The translations under genes were made by a program, and so were the position numbers. Below are positions 7,033 through 15,813 of a stretch of DNA of 35,139 bases, one piece after another; position 1 is the first letter of the stretch, and every line of letters begins with the position of its first letter. The notes beneath the pieces are model-generated. The model worked only from the letters and a program-made list of their open reading frames with translations, had not been told where the DNA came from and did not search any database. This DNA comes from JAMCRM01 sp041685075 (lineage in GTDB: Bacteria; Acidobacteriota; Terriglobia; Bryobacterales; Bryobacteraceae): positions 1 through 35,139 of the forward strand of contig JAWLGN010000016.1 in NCBI GenBank assembly GCA_041685075.1, in the 5' to 3' direction.

Positions 7033-9303
7033 ATGGACCAAACCGAACCGCTGTCCACCCCCGTCTTGCTGCACGTTGCGCAGCAGCTATCCGTACCCCT
7101 GAAGAGCCTGGTTGCAACAATAGGGTTGCTCGATGAAGGCGCCACCGTGCCCTTTATCGCCCGCTACCGGAAGGAAGTCACCGGCAATCTCGACGAGGTC
7201 GCCATCCGCGCCGTTCAGGAGAAACTGGAGTACTTCCGGGAACTCGAGGAGCGCCGCCGGACCGTTCTGCACTCCATAGAAGAGCAGGGGAAACTGACCC
7301 CGGAACTGCGCGCCCGCATCGAGGCCACGCTGGAGAAGCACGAACTGGAGGACCTGTACCTCCCCTACAAGCCCAAGCGCCGCACCAAGGCCTCCATTGC
7401 CCGCGACAAGGGACTGGAGCCGCTGGCCGACTACATCTGGGATCAACAGGAAGCCGCCGGCTCCCTGGCCGAGTTCGCCGCCGCATTCGTGAACGAAGAA
7501 AAGGGCGTCGCCTCCATCGAGGAGGCGCTCGAAGGCGCGCGCCACATCATCGCCGAGCGCATCAGCGAGAACGCGCTCTTCCGCAAGGAAATCCGCCGCA
7601 TGATGATGGAAGACGGCCGCGTTGCGAGCCGCGCGATTGAAGGCGTGGAGGATCCCGAGCAGAAGTACCGCATGTACGCCGACTACAGCGAACCGGCGGC
7701 GAAGATCCCCTCCCACCGCATGCTGGCCATCCGGCGCGGCGCCCGCGAGGGCTTCCTTACCTTCGAGATCGAACTCGACCCCGCCGCCCCCCTCACGTAC
7801 CTGAGGGGCCAGACCATCCGGGTGACCGACGAGCGCGCCGCGCAGCTTGAAGCCGCGGTGGAGGACTCCTACCACCGGCTGCTCAATCCCTCCATTCAGA
7901 CCGAGGTGCGGCTGGAGCTGAAAGACCGCTCCGACGATGAAGCCATCCGGGTCTTCCGCGAGAACCTCCAGAACCTGTTGCTTTCGCCGCCCGCCGGCAT
8001 GTTGACGGTCATCGGTCTCGATCCCGGCATCCGCACCGGCTGCAAGGTGGCGGTGGTGGACGAGACCGGCAAGTTCGTCGAAAGCGCCGTGATCTACCCC
8101 TTGGAGCCGCGCCACGACGTAGCGGGCGCCGTCCGCACCCTGGCATCCCTCATCGCGCGGCACAACGTGAGGGCCATCGCCATCGGCAACGGCACCGGAT
8201 CTCGCGAGACCGCCGCCTTCGTGCAGGATTTCCTGCGCCAGGCCAATCTTGCCAAAGTGTTCAGCGTGACGGTGAACGAATCCGGCGCCTCGGTTTACTC
8301 GGCCTCCGACATGGCGCGGGACGAGTTCCCGGACCTGGATGTCACCATCCGCGGCGCCATCTCCATCGCGCGCCGGCTGCAGGATCCCCTGGCCGAACTG
8401 GTGAAAATCGATCCCAAGTCTATCGGGGTGGGCCAGTACCAGCACGACGTCGATCAGCGCAAGCTCAAGCAGGGCCTGGAGAACACCGTGGAGTCTTGCG
8501 TCAACCGTGTGGGCGTGGATCTGAACACCGCCTCCTGGGCGCTGCTGCGCTACGTGGCGGGAATTACGGAGCGCACGGCGCGGAAGATCGTCGAACACCG
8601 CGATGCCAACGGCCGCTTCCGCTCCCGCGCGCAGCTCCTGGAGGTCTCCGGCTTCGGTCCCAAGACCTTCGAGCAATCCGCCGGTTTTCTACGCATCCGC
8701 GGCGGCGACAATCCGCTCGATATGACCGCTGTGCATCCGGAATCCTACCCGGTGGTGGAACGCATCGCCGCTTCCCTGGGGGTATCGGTCCCGGAACTCA
8801 TCGCCAGCCCCCAACTGGTGGAGAAAGTGAAGCTGGAAGGCTTCCAGACCGAGACGGTGGGGATGTACACCCTGGGCGACATCCGGGAGGAACTGCGCAA
8901 ACCGGGGCGCGACCCGCGCGAGCAGTTCGTCGCTCCGCAGTGGCGCGACGATGTGCGGGAGATCGCCGATCTGAAGCCCGATATGGTGCTTGAAGGCGTG
9001 GTCACCAACGTCACCAATTTCGGCGCCTTTGTCGATGTAGGGGTGCACCAGGACGGGCTGGTGCACATCAGCGAGCTATCCAACCGTTACATCCGGGACC
9101 CTAACGACGTCGTCAAGGTGGGGCAGATCGTGAAAGTGAAGGTGCTCTCGGTGGATCCGAAGCTGAAGCGCATCGGCCTGTCCATCAAGGCGCTGCTGCC
9201 TCCCGCGCAGCCGCAGGGCCGTCCCGGCAAGGCGAAGGCGCGGAAACTCACCATGGAAGAGCAACTGGCGCAGCTCTCCTCGCGTTTCCGCACCAGGGCG
9301 TGA
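7033..9303 (+). CDS. tex: Tex family RNA-binding transcription accessory protein
   Basis: 756 residues, close to the usual ~770 for Tex, the bacterial homologue of Spt6. Domains in order: helical N-terminal region (1-320), YqgF/RNase H-like domain starting near 325 with IGLDPGIRTGCKVAVVD, helix-hairpin-helix region about 495-565 (VDLNTASWALLRYVAGIT and VSGFGPKTFEQ), and a C-terminal S1 RNA-binding domain about 651-722 (VLEGVVTNVTNFGAFVDVGV). It ends in a short basic tail. It is thought to associate with RNA polymerase or nascent RNA. The start is ATG 7033; the ribosome binding site is weak (GGAATTGATCC). It converges with the PAS-LuxR gene with only 9 bases between stops. Confidence 0.96.
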   Translation: MDQTEPLSTPVLLHVAQQLSVPLKSLVATIGLLDEGATVPFIARYRKEVTGNLDEVAIRAVQEKLEYFRELEERRRTVLHSIEEQGKLTPELRARIEATLEKHELEDLYLPYKPKRRTKASIARDKGLEPLADYIWDQQEAAGSLAEFAAAFVNEEKGVASIEEALEGARHIIAERISENALFRKEIRRMMMEDGRVASRAIEGVEDPEQKYRMYADYSEPAAKIPSHRMLAIRRGAREGFLTFEIELDPAAPLTYLRGQTIRVTDERAAQLEAAVEDSYHRLLNPSIQTEVRLELKDRSDDEAIRVFRENLQNLLLSPPAGMLTVIGLDPGIRTGCKVAVVDETGKFVESAVIYPLEPRHDVAGAVRTLASLIARHNVRAIAIGNGTGSRETAAFVQDFLRQANLAKVFSVTVNESGASVYSASDMARDEFPDLDVTIRGAISIARRLQDPLAELVKIDPKSIGVGQYQHDVDQRKLKQGLENTVESCVNRVGVDLNTASWALLRYVAGITERTARKIVEHRDANGRFRSRAQLLEVSGFGPKTFEQSAGFLRIRGGDNPLDMTAVHPESYPVVERIAASLGVSVPELIASPQLVEKVKLEGFQTETVGMYTLGDIREELRKPGRDPREQFVAPQWRDDVREIADLKPDMVLEGVVTNVTNFGAFVDVGVHQDGLVHISELSNRYIRDPNDVVKVGQIVKVKVLSVDPKLKRIGLSIKALLPPAQPQGRPGKAKARKLTMEEQLAQLSSRFRTRA

Positions 9304-9312
9304 GGGCGGCGT

Positions 9313-10020
9313 TCAGGGGCGGACCAGGTTGTGCCGGATGGCGTACCGCACCAGGCTGGCGGTTTCGTGCACCCCCAGCTTCTCCATGATCTTGCTGCGG
9401 TGGGAGTCGGCCGTCTTGTAGCTGATGCCGAGCAGCGCGGCGGTCTCCTTGGTGGTGTTGCCCTCGGCGATCAGCACCAGCACCTGCTTCTCGCGCGCGG
9501 TCAGCGGGACGGCGGCCGCGGCCGGGTCCGCCCGCTGTTCGTGGATGTCCACCGTGGAGCCGACCAGACCCGCGAAGGCGCCGTCGCGCTCGCAGCGCGG
9601 CACCCCGGCATCGGAGACCCAGCGGTATTCACCGCCCGCGCGCTCGAGCCGGTACTCGATGCGAAACTCGCGGCGGCATTCCGCGGCCCGCAGGTATGCC
9701 TGCACACAGCGCTCCCGGTCTTCGGGATGAATCCCCTCCATCCATCCGCGGCCCAGTTCCTGTTCGAGCGTGCGCCCGCGAAACGCCAGCCAGAGCTTGT
9801 TGCAGTACGTCCGCTCGCCCCCCGGATCCGAAGTCCAAATCATCACCGGCGCGGCGTCGGCCATCAGCCGGAAGATCTCTTCGCCTTGCCTGGATGCCCG
9901 GCTGCGAAGGTCCGTTGCTTCGGCCTCGAGCTGGGCGATGCGCAGGCGTAGCGCACGCGCCTCCTCGATGGGAATCGAGAGGCTTCCATTAGCATCTACC
10001 CCTTCCACAACTGCGATCAT
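9313..10020 (-). CDS. PAS domain LuxR-type transcriptional regulator
   Basis: 235 residues. A short coiled coil (18-50: ARALRLRIAQLEAEATDLRSR) leads into a PAS sensor (50-160: LMADAAPVMIWTSDP, then GWMEGIHPEDRERC, then a PAC-like GLVGSTVDIHEQ). A GerE/LuxR helix-turn-helix DNA-binding domain follows (172-233: LTAREKQVLVLIAEGNTTKETAALLGIS). There is no receiver domain, so it would sense a ligand or redox state directly as a one-component regulator. The PAS fold is the PAS_3 subtype common in histidine kinases; no heme or FAD residue can be assigned. The start ATG at 10020 has GGGGGAGG eight bases upstream. Targets unknown; the gene stands alone. Confidence 0.9.
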   Translation of the reverse strand: MIAVVEGVDANGSLSIPIEEARALRLRIAQLEAEATDLRSRASRQGEEIFRLMADAAPVMIWTSDPGGERTYCNKLWLAFRGRTLEQELGRGWMEGIHPEDRERCVQAYLRAAECRREFRIEYRLERAGGEYRWVSDAGVPRCERDGAFAGLVGSTVDIHEQRADPAAAAVPLTAREKQVLVLIAEGNTTKETAALLGISYKTADSHRSKIMEKLGVHETASLVRYAIRHNLVRP

Positions 10021-10085
10021 ATCGCGGCCTCCCCCGGGGGTAAAGGAGGCGAATGTAACTTTGCGGGTTTGAAATGTGGGGAGTT

Positions 10086-10116
10086 GCGGGCAGCGGAGGC
10101 TGGGTCCGCCGCCCGC
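10086..10116 (-). terminator. Hairpin after the isomerase-like gene
   Basis: A 12-bp stem with one mismatch (10086-10097 with 10105-10116) and a 7-base loop lies 8 bases beyond the stop at 10125, in the direction of the minus-strand transcript. It lacks a T tract. It separates the dehydrogenase-isomerase pair from the PAS-LuxR gene. Confidence 0.6.
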
Positions 10117-10124
10117 ACGACGCT

Positions 10125-10961
10125 TTACACCAGCTTGCGCAGCAGTTCGACCGCTGCCTGGATGTCCTTCATCCGCTGCGCCTGGTCGGGCACTTCCCGC
10201 TCGATGTTGAGGGTGCCCTTGTAGCCGACCTGCTTCAGCTTGGCGATGAAACGTTCAATGCCCACGGCTCCCTGGCCCAGGGGCACTTCCACCCCCAGGG
10301 CGTTGGGCTGGTCCTTGGGCGGCCAGTGGCCGTCTTTGCAGTGTACCGAGATGATGTGCTGGGCCAGCACCTCGATCGCCTCCACCGGATCGCCCGTGCC
10401 GTACATGATCAGGTTGGCGGGGTCGAAGTTGATCGCCAGGTTGTCGCGGTTGACTTCCAGGAAGAAGTTGCGCAGCGTCTGGGCCGGCTCCTGCCCGGTT
10501 TCGAGGGCGAAGTTCTGCTTGTTCTTGGCGGCGTGATCCGCCACGCGGCGCACCATGTCGCGTACCGCAATGTAGTCGGCGTCGCGGTCGTCCTCCGGCA
10601 CGAAGCCCACGTGCAGCGCAATCGCGGGGGCGCCCAGTTCGGCGGCGAAATCGCTGACCGCCAGGGTGCGGGCCTCGCGTTCGGCGCGCGTCTCCCGCGG
10701 GATGAAGCCCACCGTCCGCTGCACGGTGGGCATATCCGCGTAGTCCTCTCCGTTGTAGGCGCAGAAGACCGTTACCAGTTGGAAGTCTTCGTCGGCCAGG
10801 GCCTGCTTCCAGGCGGCGGCGGCTCCCTTCAACTCGTAGTCGCCCGGAATACCGATCTGCCCGCAGCGCACCCCCAGGGCCTTGAGTTCGCGCAAGGTCT
10901 CATGCGGGTCGCGGCCTGCCCAGAACATCACACCGATTTCGAGCTCTCTCAGATTCTGCAT
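10125..10961 (-). CDS. Xylose isomerase-like TIM barrel protein (sugar phosphate isomerase/epimerase)
   Basis: 278 residues of the AP_endonuc_2 / xylose isomerase-like TIM-barrel family, which isomerises or epimerises sugars or cyclitols using a divalent metal. Probable metal ligands are E154 (FALETGQE), D180 (INFDPANL), H207 (ISVHCKDGH) and E254/E256 (LNIEREV). No signal peptide. ATG at 10961 is chosen because GGAGAA precedes it and the family N-terminus fits. The start overlaps the end of the MocA-type dehydrogenase by 13 bases, so the two are coupled. This pairing is typical of oxidoreductive routes for inositol, 3-keto sugars or rare sugars; the actual substrate is unknown. Confidence 0.88.
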   Translation of the reverse strand: MQNLRELEIGVMFWAGRDPHETLRELKALGVRCGQIGIPGDYELKGAAAAWKQALADEDFQLVTVFCAYNGEDYADMPTVQRTVGFIPRETRAEREARTLAVSDFAAELGAPAIALHVGFVPEDDRDADYIAVRDMVRRVADHAAKNKQNFALETGQEPAQTLRNFFLEVNRDNLAINFDPANLIMYGTGDPVEAIEVLAQHIISVHCKDGHWPPKDQPNALGVEVPLGQGAVGIERFIAKLKQVGYKGTLNIEREVPDQAQRMKDIQAAVELLRKLV

Positions 10962-11965
10962 GAAATACGTTCTCCGTTGTTTTTCCTGGATTGGACCATG
11001 AGGTTGGTAAGTTTCACCGCCGCCGAAGATTGCTCGGGAGGACAGAATTCCGGCTTGACGCCTCGCGACGCACACTCGACGAAGTACCGGATCTCCTCTT
11101 CGTAACCGTCGACGTCCGGCACTTCGATCTTCTGCTCGGTGCCCTCAGCCGTGTACAGGGTCAGGGGAATGCCGTTCGAATCGAACTCCAGCGTGCCGCC
11201 GTCGGCTACGATGTTGTACTGCTGGGAGAAGGGGAAGGCCTTGGGATGGTGCCATCCGCCGGTGATCGCCACGGCGCCGATGCCCGGGTAGTGCAGGGAT
11301 GCGAGGATCCAGTCGACCCCGCGGGGCATGTCTTCGTAGCCGGTGGCCGAGACGGCTTCCGGGTATCCGAAAAGCTGGATGCAGAAGTCCACGTCGTGGA
11401 TGAGCAGGTCGAAGACGCCGCCGCCGCTCGCGGCGGGATCGCTCAGCCACTGGCTCCAGGCGGGCGCGGAGCAGCGCCGGCGGAAGATTGCGGAGCGCAC
11501 CTGTCCCAGTTTGCCGCAGCGCACCAGGTCGGCGGCCTGGCGGTAGCCGGGCTCGAAACGCAGCACCTGCGCGGCCATCAGAATGCGGCCGCCGCGCTCG
11601 GCTTCCTCGATCATACAATCCGCCGTAGCGCCGTCGAGCGCCATGGGCTTCTCTACCAGCACGTGCTTGCCGGCGCGCAGCGCGGCCAGCGCCACGGGGG
11701 CGTGTTGGTGGGTGGGCAGGCAGATGTCGACCGCCTCTACGTCGGGGTCTTTGACCGCCTCCAGCGGATCGCGGTATTTCTTGACGGCGGAGAAATCCAT
11801 CTTCTCCCCGGGGCCGCCAACGTTGCCTTGAATATCGGAAAGGTCGCCGGTGAGCTGCTTTTCGACATTGCTGGCCACCGCGACGATCTCGGCTTCGGAA
11901 ATTTTCTTGTAGGCTTTCAAATGGGTCGAACCCATGAAGCCCAGACCTAGAACGGCGATTTTCAT
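10949..11965 (-). CDS. Gfo/Idh/MocA family NAD(P)-dependent dehydrogenase
   Basis: 338 residues. The N-terminal Rossmann fold has GLGFMGSTH (7-15), the family's EKP motif at 105-107 (HVLVEKPMAL) and an HDVD motif at 190-193 in the substrate domain. It oxidises or reduces a sugar or cyclitol hydroxyl with NAD(P). No Tat signal is present, so it is cytoplasmic, unlike many secreted acidobacterial paralogues. The start ATG at 11965 has no evident Shine-Dalgarno sequence. The 3' end overlaps the start of the TIM-barrel isomerase gene by 13 bases. Substrate unknown. Confidence 0.9.
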   Translation of the reverse strand: MKIAVLGLGFMGSTHLKAYKKISEAEIVAVASNVEKQLTGDLSDIQGNVGGPGEKMDFSAVKKYRDPLEAVKDPDVEAVDICLPTHQHAPVALAALRAGKHVLVEKPMALDGATADCMIEEAERGGRILMAAQVLRFEPGYRQAADLVRCGKLGQVRSAIFRRRCSAPAWSQWLSDPAASGGGVFDLLIHDVDFCIQLFGYPEAVSATGYEDMPRGVDWILASLHYPGIGAVAITGGWHHPKAFPFSQQYNIVADGGTLEFDSNGIPLTLYTAEGTEQKIEVPDVDGYEEEIRYFVECASRGVKPEFCPPEQSSAAVKLTNLMVQSRKNNGERISCRI

Positions 11966-11998
11966 GTCAAATGAATTCTAGCACCATAGGACCGTAGG

Positions 11999-12013
11999 GC
12001 GGGCTTCGCCCGC
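11999..12013 (-). terminator. Small GC hairpin after the phosphatase gene
   Basis: GCGGGC-TTC-GCCCGC, a perfect 6-bp stem with a 3-base loop, lies about 60 bases beyond the stop of the FHA-PP2C gene (12073) and before the start of the dehydrogenase at 11965. A related GGGCGGGCTTTGCC follows at about 12040. Weak terminator candidate; no T tract. Confidence 0.4.
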
Positions 12014-12072
12014 TGCGGGGGCGCTCCGTCGGCCGTGGGGCGGGCTTTGCCAGCGGTAAGGCGCAATCTCCG

Positions 12073-13686
12073 TCAGGCGGAACCGGAACCCATCTTTGCC
12101 ACCACGATGGTGACGTCATCCGCCGCGGGCGCTCCGCCGGTCCAGGCTGAAACGGCGGCGGTGATGGCTTCCACCACGGCCGCGGCGGGGCGTTGGCGGC
12201 CGGCGGCCACCAGCGCCGCCAGGCGCCGCTCGCCAAACTCCTCGTCGGCGCCGTTGGCGGCTTCGCTGACCCCGTCGCTGTAGATGGCGATCAGGTCGTC
12301 CGGGCACAGCCGGGTGCGCTGCTCTTCGTACACCGTGGTGTTGAAAATGCCGAGCGGCAGGCCGCTGGCAGGGAGGAACTCCAGCTCGCCCGACTGGCGG
12401 ACCACGATGGCGGCGTTGTGGCCCGCGTTGGCCCAGGCCAGCTCGCCCGTGGCCGGGTCCAGCGCGCACAGAAACAGCGTGATAAAGCGATCCTCCGGCC
12501 AGTTGGCCGAAGTCGTATGGTTGAGACGCGTCATCAGGGCGCCCATGTCGCGCGCGTCCTCGGCCAGCGCCCGGACGCGCGCCTGCAGGCCCATCATGAG
12601 CAACGAGGCGGGCATGCCCTTACCGGAAACATCGCCCAGCAGCATGGCCAGGCGGCCGTCCGGGCAGGGGATGAAGTCGTAGTAGTCGCCCCCCACGGTG
12701 TGGCAGGGCATGTTGTACCCGGCCAGGTCGAGTCCCGGCAGATCGGGCGGTGCGGCGGGCAGGATGGTGCGCTGGATTTCGGCGGCCTGCTCGAGCTCAT
12801 GCCGGATCAAACGCTCGGCGGCTTCCAGTTCGGCCAGGCGCGCCTGCTCGATGCGCGCCGCCGCCACGTTGGCCATGACGGTGAGCAGGTTCAGGTCCTC
12901 CATGGTGAAGCGGTGGAGGAAGGAAGGGGAGTCCAGGTAGATCAGCCCGATGATGCGGCCGCGGGTCTGGAGCGGCGCCGCCATCAGGGTGGCGACCCGC
13001 TGTTGCACGATGCTGACCCGCGCGCGCAGTGCCTCGTCGAGCTGCGTATCCCGCACCAGCACGGACTCTTTCCGGCTGAGCACGCGGTCGCGCACGGCGG
13101 CGCTGATGCGGAAGTCCTGCCCGCGGTGCGCCTGGACCACCAGGCTGCCGCCCTCGAGGGTCATCACCGCGCCGCGCTGCCCGCCCACCGCCCCGATGGC
13201 CAAATCGAGAATCAACTGGAAGAGCTCCGGCAGCGGCCGGTTGCCCGCCAGTTCCGTACCCGCCCGGATGAGCGCTTCCACCTGGCGGGCGCCGCGCGCG
13301 GCCGACATCACTCCTTCGAGGCTGGTGACGATGGTGGCGTTGGGGGCCGGCGCGGGCTCCTCGACGAAGACCACCGGGCCCCGCGGCGGCGCAGCGGGCG
13401 CTTCGTAGGTGAGGGTGAGGTGGCCCGCGGTGATGCGGTCTCCCGGCCGCAGCGGGGTTGGGCGTTTCACGGCGCTGTCGTTCAGGAAGGTGCCGTTCTT
13501 GCTTCCCAGGTCTTCCACCAGCCAGGAGTTGCCTTCCCGGATGAGCCGGAAGTGGCGGCGCGACAGTCCCGCGTCTTCGGGAAAGCTCAGCTCCGCGGTC
13601 TTCGACCGCCCCACCATCAGGTCGCCGGGGCCGAGCGGAACCCGCCGCGTCGTACCGTCCGGGCCCGCGATGAGCAGGTGGCCCAT
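12073..13686 (-). CDS. FHA-GAF-SpoIIE type PP2C serine phosphatase
   Basis: 537 residues, cytoplasmic. Domains: FHA (24-95) with GRS, LSRRHF and GSKNGTF, all the residues needed to bind phosphothreonine; GAF (about 135-285); a linking helix (280-305); and a SpoIIE/RsbU PP2C phosphatase (300-530). The Mg ligands are in VGGDYYDF (D334), LLGDVSGKG (D352), YSDGVSEA (D471) and ADDVTIVV (D523/D524). It should dephosphorylate serine or threonine, classically on an anti-sigma-factor antagonist, in response to a phosphorylated partner and a GAF ligand. No STAS or anti-sigma gene is in the window. ATG 13686 follows the stop of the S46 peptidase by one base, with AAGGAGC inside the end of that gene, so translation is coupled. 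Confidence 0.93.
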   Translation of the reverse strand: MGHLLIAGPDGTTRRVPLGPGDLMVGRSKTAELSFPEDAGLSRRHFRLIREGNSWLVEDLGSKNGTFLNDSAVKRPTPLRPGDRITAGHLTLTYEAPAAPPRGPVVFVEEPAPAPNATIVTSLEGVMSAARGARQVEALIRAGTELAGNRPLPELFQLILDLAIGAVGGQRGAVMTLEGGSLVVQAHRGQDFRISAAVRDRVLSRKESVLVRDTQLDEALRARVSIVQQRVATLMAAPLQTRGRIIGLIYLDSPSFLHRFTMEDLNLLTVMANVAAARIEQARLAELEAAERLIRHELEQAAEIQRTILPAAPPDLPGLDLAGYNMPCHTVGGDYYDFIPCPDGRLAMLLGDVSGKGMPASLLMMGLQARVRALAEDARDMGALMTRLNHTTSANWPEDRFITLFLCALDPATGELAWANAGHNAAIVVRQSGELEFLPASGLPLGIFNTTVYEEQRTRLCPDDLIAIYSDGVSEAANGADEEFGERRLAALVAAGRQRPAAAVVEAITAAVSAWTGGAPAADDVTIVVAKMGSGSA

Positions 13687-13687
13687 A

Positions 13688-15754
13688 CTACGGCAGCAGC
13701 TCCTTGAGCAGCGCCTCGGTGTGGTAGAGGTTGCGCAACACCTCGATGATTCCCTGGCTGGCCACGTGGATGGCGCGGGCACGCGTATCGTCGTACAGGA
13801 ACTCGTTCGGCAGGCTGTAAATGTTGCCGTCGAAGACGATCCCCACGATCTCGTTCTGCGCATTCACCGTGGGGCTGCCGGAGTTGCCGCCGGTGATGTC
13901 CACGGTGCTGACGAAGTTGAGCGGGGTCTTCAGGTCCAGCGCGGCCTTGCCCTTCACCCAGCGCTCGGGCAGGCGGTAGGGGTCCTTGCCGGTGGCGCGG
14001 CGGAAGAGTCCCACGAAGGTGGTGAAGGGCGCCACCCGCCGGCCGTCCGGCGTGCGGTACTCCCGGATGGAGCCGAAGGAGACGCGCGGGGTGAAGGTGG
14101 CGTCGGGATACTCGTTGGAGGGACCGTAGACCGCCAGCCGCGCCGCGGCGATGCGCGCCACTCCCTGGGTGTTGACGGTTTCGATGGTGTCCTCGTAGCG
14201 CTTGCGCAACTCGCGCGCCCGCGCGTCCACCAGGCGGGCGAGCTGGAGCATGCCGTCGTTGGAGGTGCGCGCCGCCTCTCCGCCGGCGGCCAGCCGCTTG
14301 CGCTCGTCCACGCTCTCGAGCCGGCTGGTGTTGACGTAATGCTCGGCCGCCTCCCGCGGGGATCTGCCGGCGAGCACCGCCTTGACGGTAGGATCTTCCG
14401 CCCCCAGGTACTTGCGCATCTCCTCGAAGTGCTGCGCCAGCAGGACGATTTCGAGCGACTTGGTGATGGGCGCCGGGGAGTAGAGCTGCAGGGCCAGAGA
14501 ATCGAGCGCCGAATCGCGGTACTCGCGCAGGCGCTCCTCGTTGGGCCGCGCTTTCTCCACGGGCAGCCGCAGCGTCCAGCGGGCGATACGGAAGAGGCGC
14601 GACCCCATCGGCCCGCCCTCGAGCAGGTTGTAAGCGCGGGAGTGGGGTTGCCATTCGCGGTAGGCGCGCGCCACTTCTTCCCACACGTCGCCGGTTTGTT
14701 TCCGCAACTCCGGGTCGCGCGCCACGGCGGCTTTGAGCGCCTCCTCCTGCCGCGCCTTGCGGCTCATCAACGCGGGGTCGCGCAAGCCCGCCTGCTCGCC
14801 GCTGACGGCCTTGAAGGCGTTCTCGAAACCGAAGAGCAGATCGTGCGCCACGCGCGCGTGCTCCTCGCTTTGCTTTGCGTACTCTTCCAGCAGGCGGATG
14901 CGGGACTGGAGCCGCTCGAGATAGAACGGGTTGGCCGTGTCGCGGCGGTATTCGAGCTGCGCCACGGTGTCCAGCCGCGAGGTGCTCCCCGGGTTGCCCG
15001 AGACGAAGACCAACTGCCCGTTGCGCGCCCCTTCGCGGCTCCACCGCAGGTACTCGGTGGTGGCGGCCGGCTTGCCGTTTTCGTAGGCGCGCAGGAAGGC
15101 CACGTCCATGACGTAGCGCGGGAAGGTGAAGTTGTCCGGGTGGCCGCCGAAAAAGGCCGCCAGAAACTCCGGCGCGAAGACCAGCCGGACGTCGGTGTAT
15201 TTCTTGTACTGGTAAAGATCGTAGCGCTCGCCGGAGAACAGGGTGACCATGTCGCAGCGGTTTCCGGTGCGCTGGGCGCACTCCTTCTCCAGGCGCGCGA
15301 TGGCGGCGTTGCGCTGCCGGTTGGCCTGTTCGGGCGAGGCGTTCGGCGCTACGGCCTGCTTCACCGCGGCGGTGGACTCCGTCATCGCCACCAGCACGTT
15401 GATCTCGAGATCCGGGCAGCGCAACTCTTCGGCCTCGGTGGCCGCATAGAAGCCGTCGCGCATATAGTTGCGCTCGGCGGTGCCGAGTTTCTGAATGCAG
15501 TCGGCGGCCACGTGATGATTGGTGAACAGCAGGCCGCGCGGGGAGACGAAGGAACCGGAGCCGCCGTTATTGAGCCGCACGCTTGAAAGCCGCAGGTGAT
15601 CGAGAAACCGGGGCCCCGGTTCGAAACCGTAGCTCCGGCGCACGCGTTCGGCGGGGAAGTCGTTGAACAGCCACATCCCTTCGTCGGCCGCGGCGTGGCC
15701 GGAGGCCACCAGGCCCGCCAGGATGGAAACGGAAAGACGCCATCGCATCCGCAT
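13688..15754 (-). CDS. S46 family dipeptidyl-peptidase, secreted (DPP7-like)
   Basis: About 688 residues from ATG 15754 (GTG at 15760 and ATG at 15748 are also possible). A signal peptide (RWRLSVSILAGLVASGHAAADE) predicts export to the periplasm. The clan PA catalytic triad of S46 enzymes is visible: H81 in LLFTNHHVA, D217 in FPRYVMDVAF and S625 in ITGGNSGSP. These enzymes release dipeptides from peptide N-termini. Glycine follows the conserved FD at 641-643 (IVFDGN). From family knowledge, Gly at this site marks DPP7-like specificity for hydrophobic P1 residues, whereas Arg marks DPP11-like acidic specificity; the DPP7 assignment is inference. It supports peptide scavenging. The phosphatase gene follows immediately. 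Confidence 0.92.
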   Translation of the reverse strand: MRMRWRLSVSILAGLVASGHAAADEGMWLFNDFPAERVRRSYGFEPGPRFLDHLRLSSVRLNNGGSGSFVSPRGLLFTNHHVAADCIQKLGTAERNYMRDGFYAATEAEELRCPDLEINVLVAMTESTAAVKQAVAPNASPEQANRQRNAAIARLEKECAQRTGNRCDMVTLFSGERYDLYQYKKYTDVRLVFAPEFLAAFFGGHPDNFTFPRYVMDVAFLRAYENGKPAATTEYLRWSREGARNGQLVFVSGNPGSTSRLDTVAQLEYRRDTANPFYLERLQSRIRLLEEYAKQSEEHARVAHDLLFGFENAFKAVSGEQAGLRDPALMSRKARQEEALKAAVARDPELRKQTGDVWEEVARAYREWQPHSRAYNLLEGGPMGSRLFRIARWTLRLPVEKARPNEERLREYRDSALDSLALQLYSPAPITKSLEIVLLAQHFEEMRKYLGAEDPTVKAVLAGRSPREAAEHYVNTSRLESVDERKRLAAGGEAARTSNDGMLQLARLVDARARELRKRYEDTIETVNTQGVARIAAARLAVYGPSNEYPDATFTPRVSFGSIREYRTPDGRRVAPFTTFVGLFRRATGKDPYRLPERWVKGKAALDLKTPLNFVSTVDITGGNSGSPTVNAQNEIVGIVFDGNIYSLPNEFLYDDTRARAIHVASQGIIEVLRNLYHTEALLKELLP

Positions 15755-15813
15755 ATACACAGTCTAGCCAGCGGGACACCGCCCTGTACGGGCGTTTCGG
15801 GCGCGACGGTACG

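Noticed and set aside
7087..8676. 529-residue antisense open frame in tex
   Set aside because: High GC content opens the antisense frame. The translation is His/Gly/Val-rich without domain signatures, and tex is clearly coding on the other strand.
10962..11075. Upstream extension of the isomerase-like gene
   Set aside because: It overlaps the coding end of the dehydrogenase in another frame, and a ribosome binding site sits before the ATG at 10961.
13409..15586. 725-residue plus-strand frame across the phosphatase and peptidase genes
   Set aside because: It is the antisense of two well-supported genes, spans their boundary and has biased composition.
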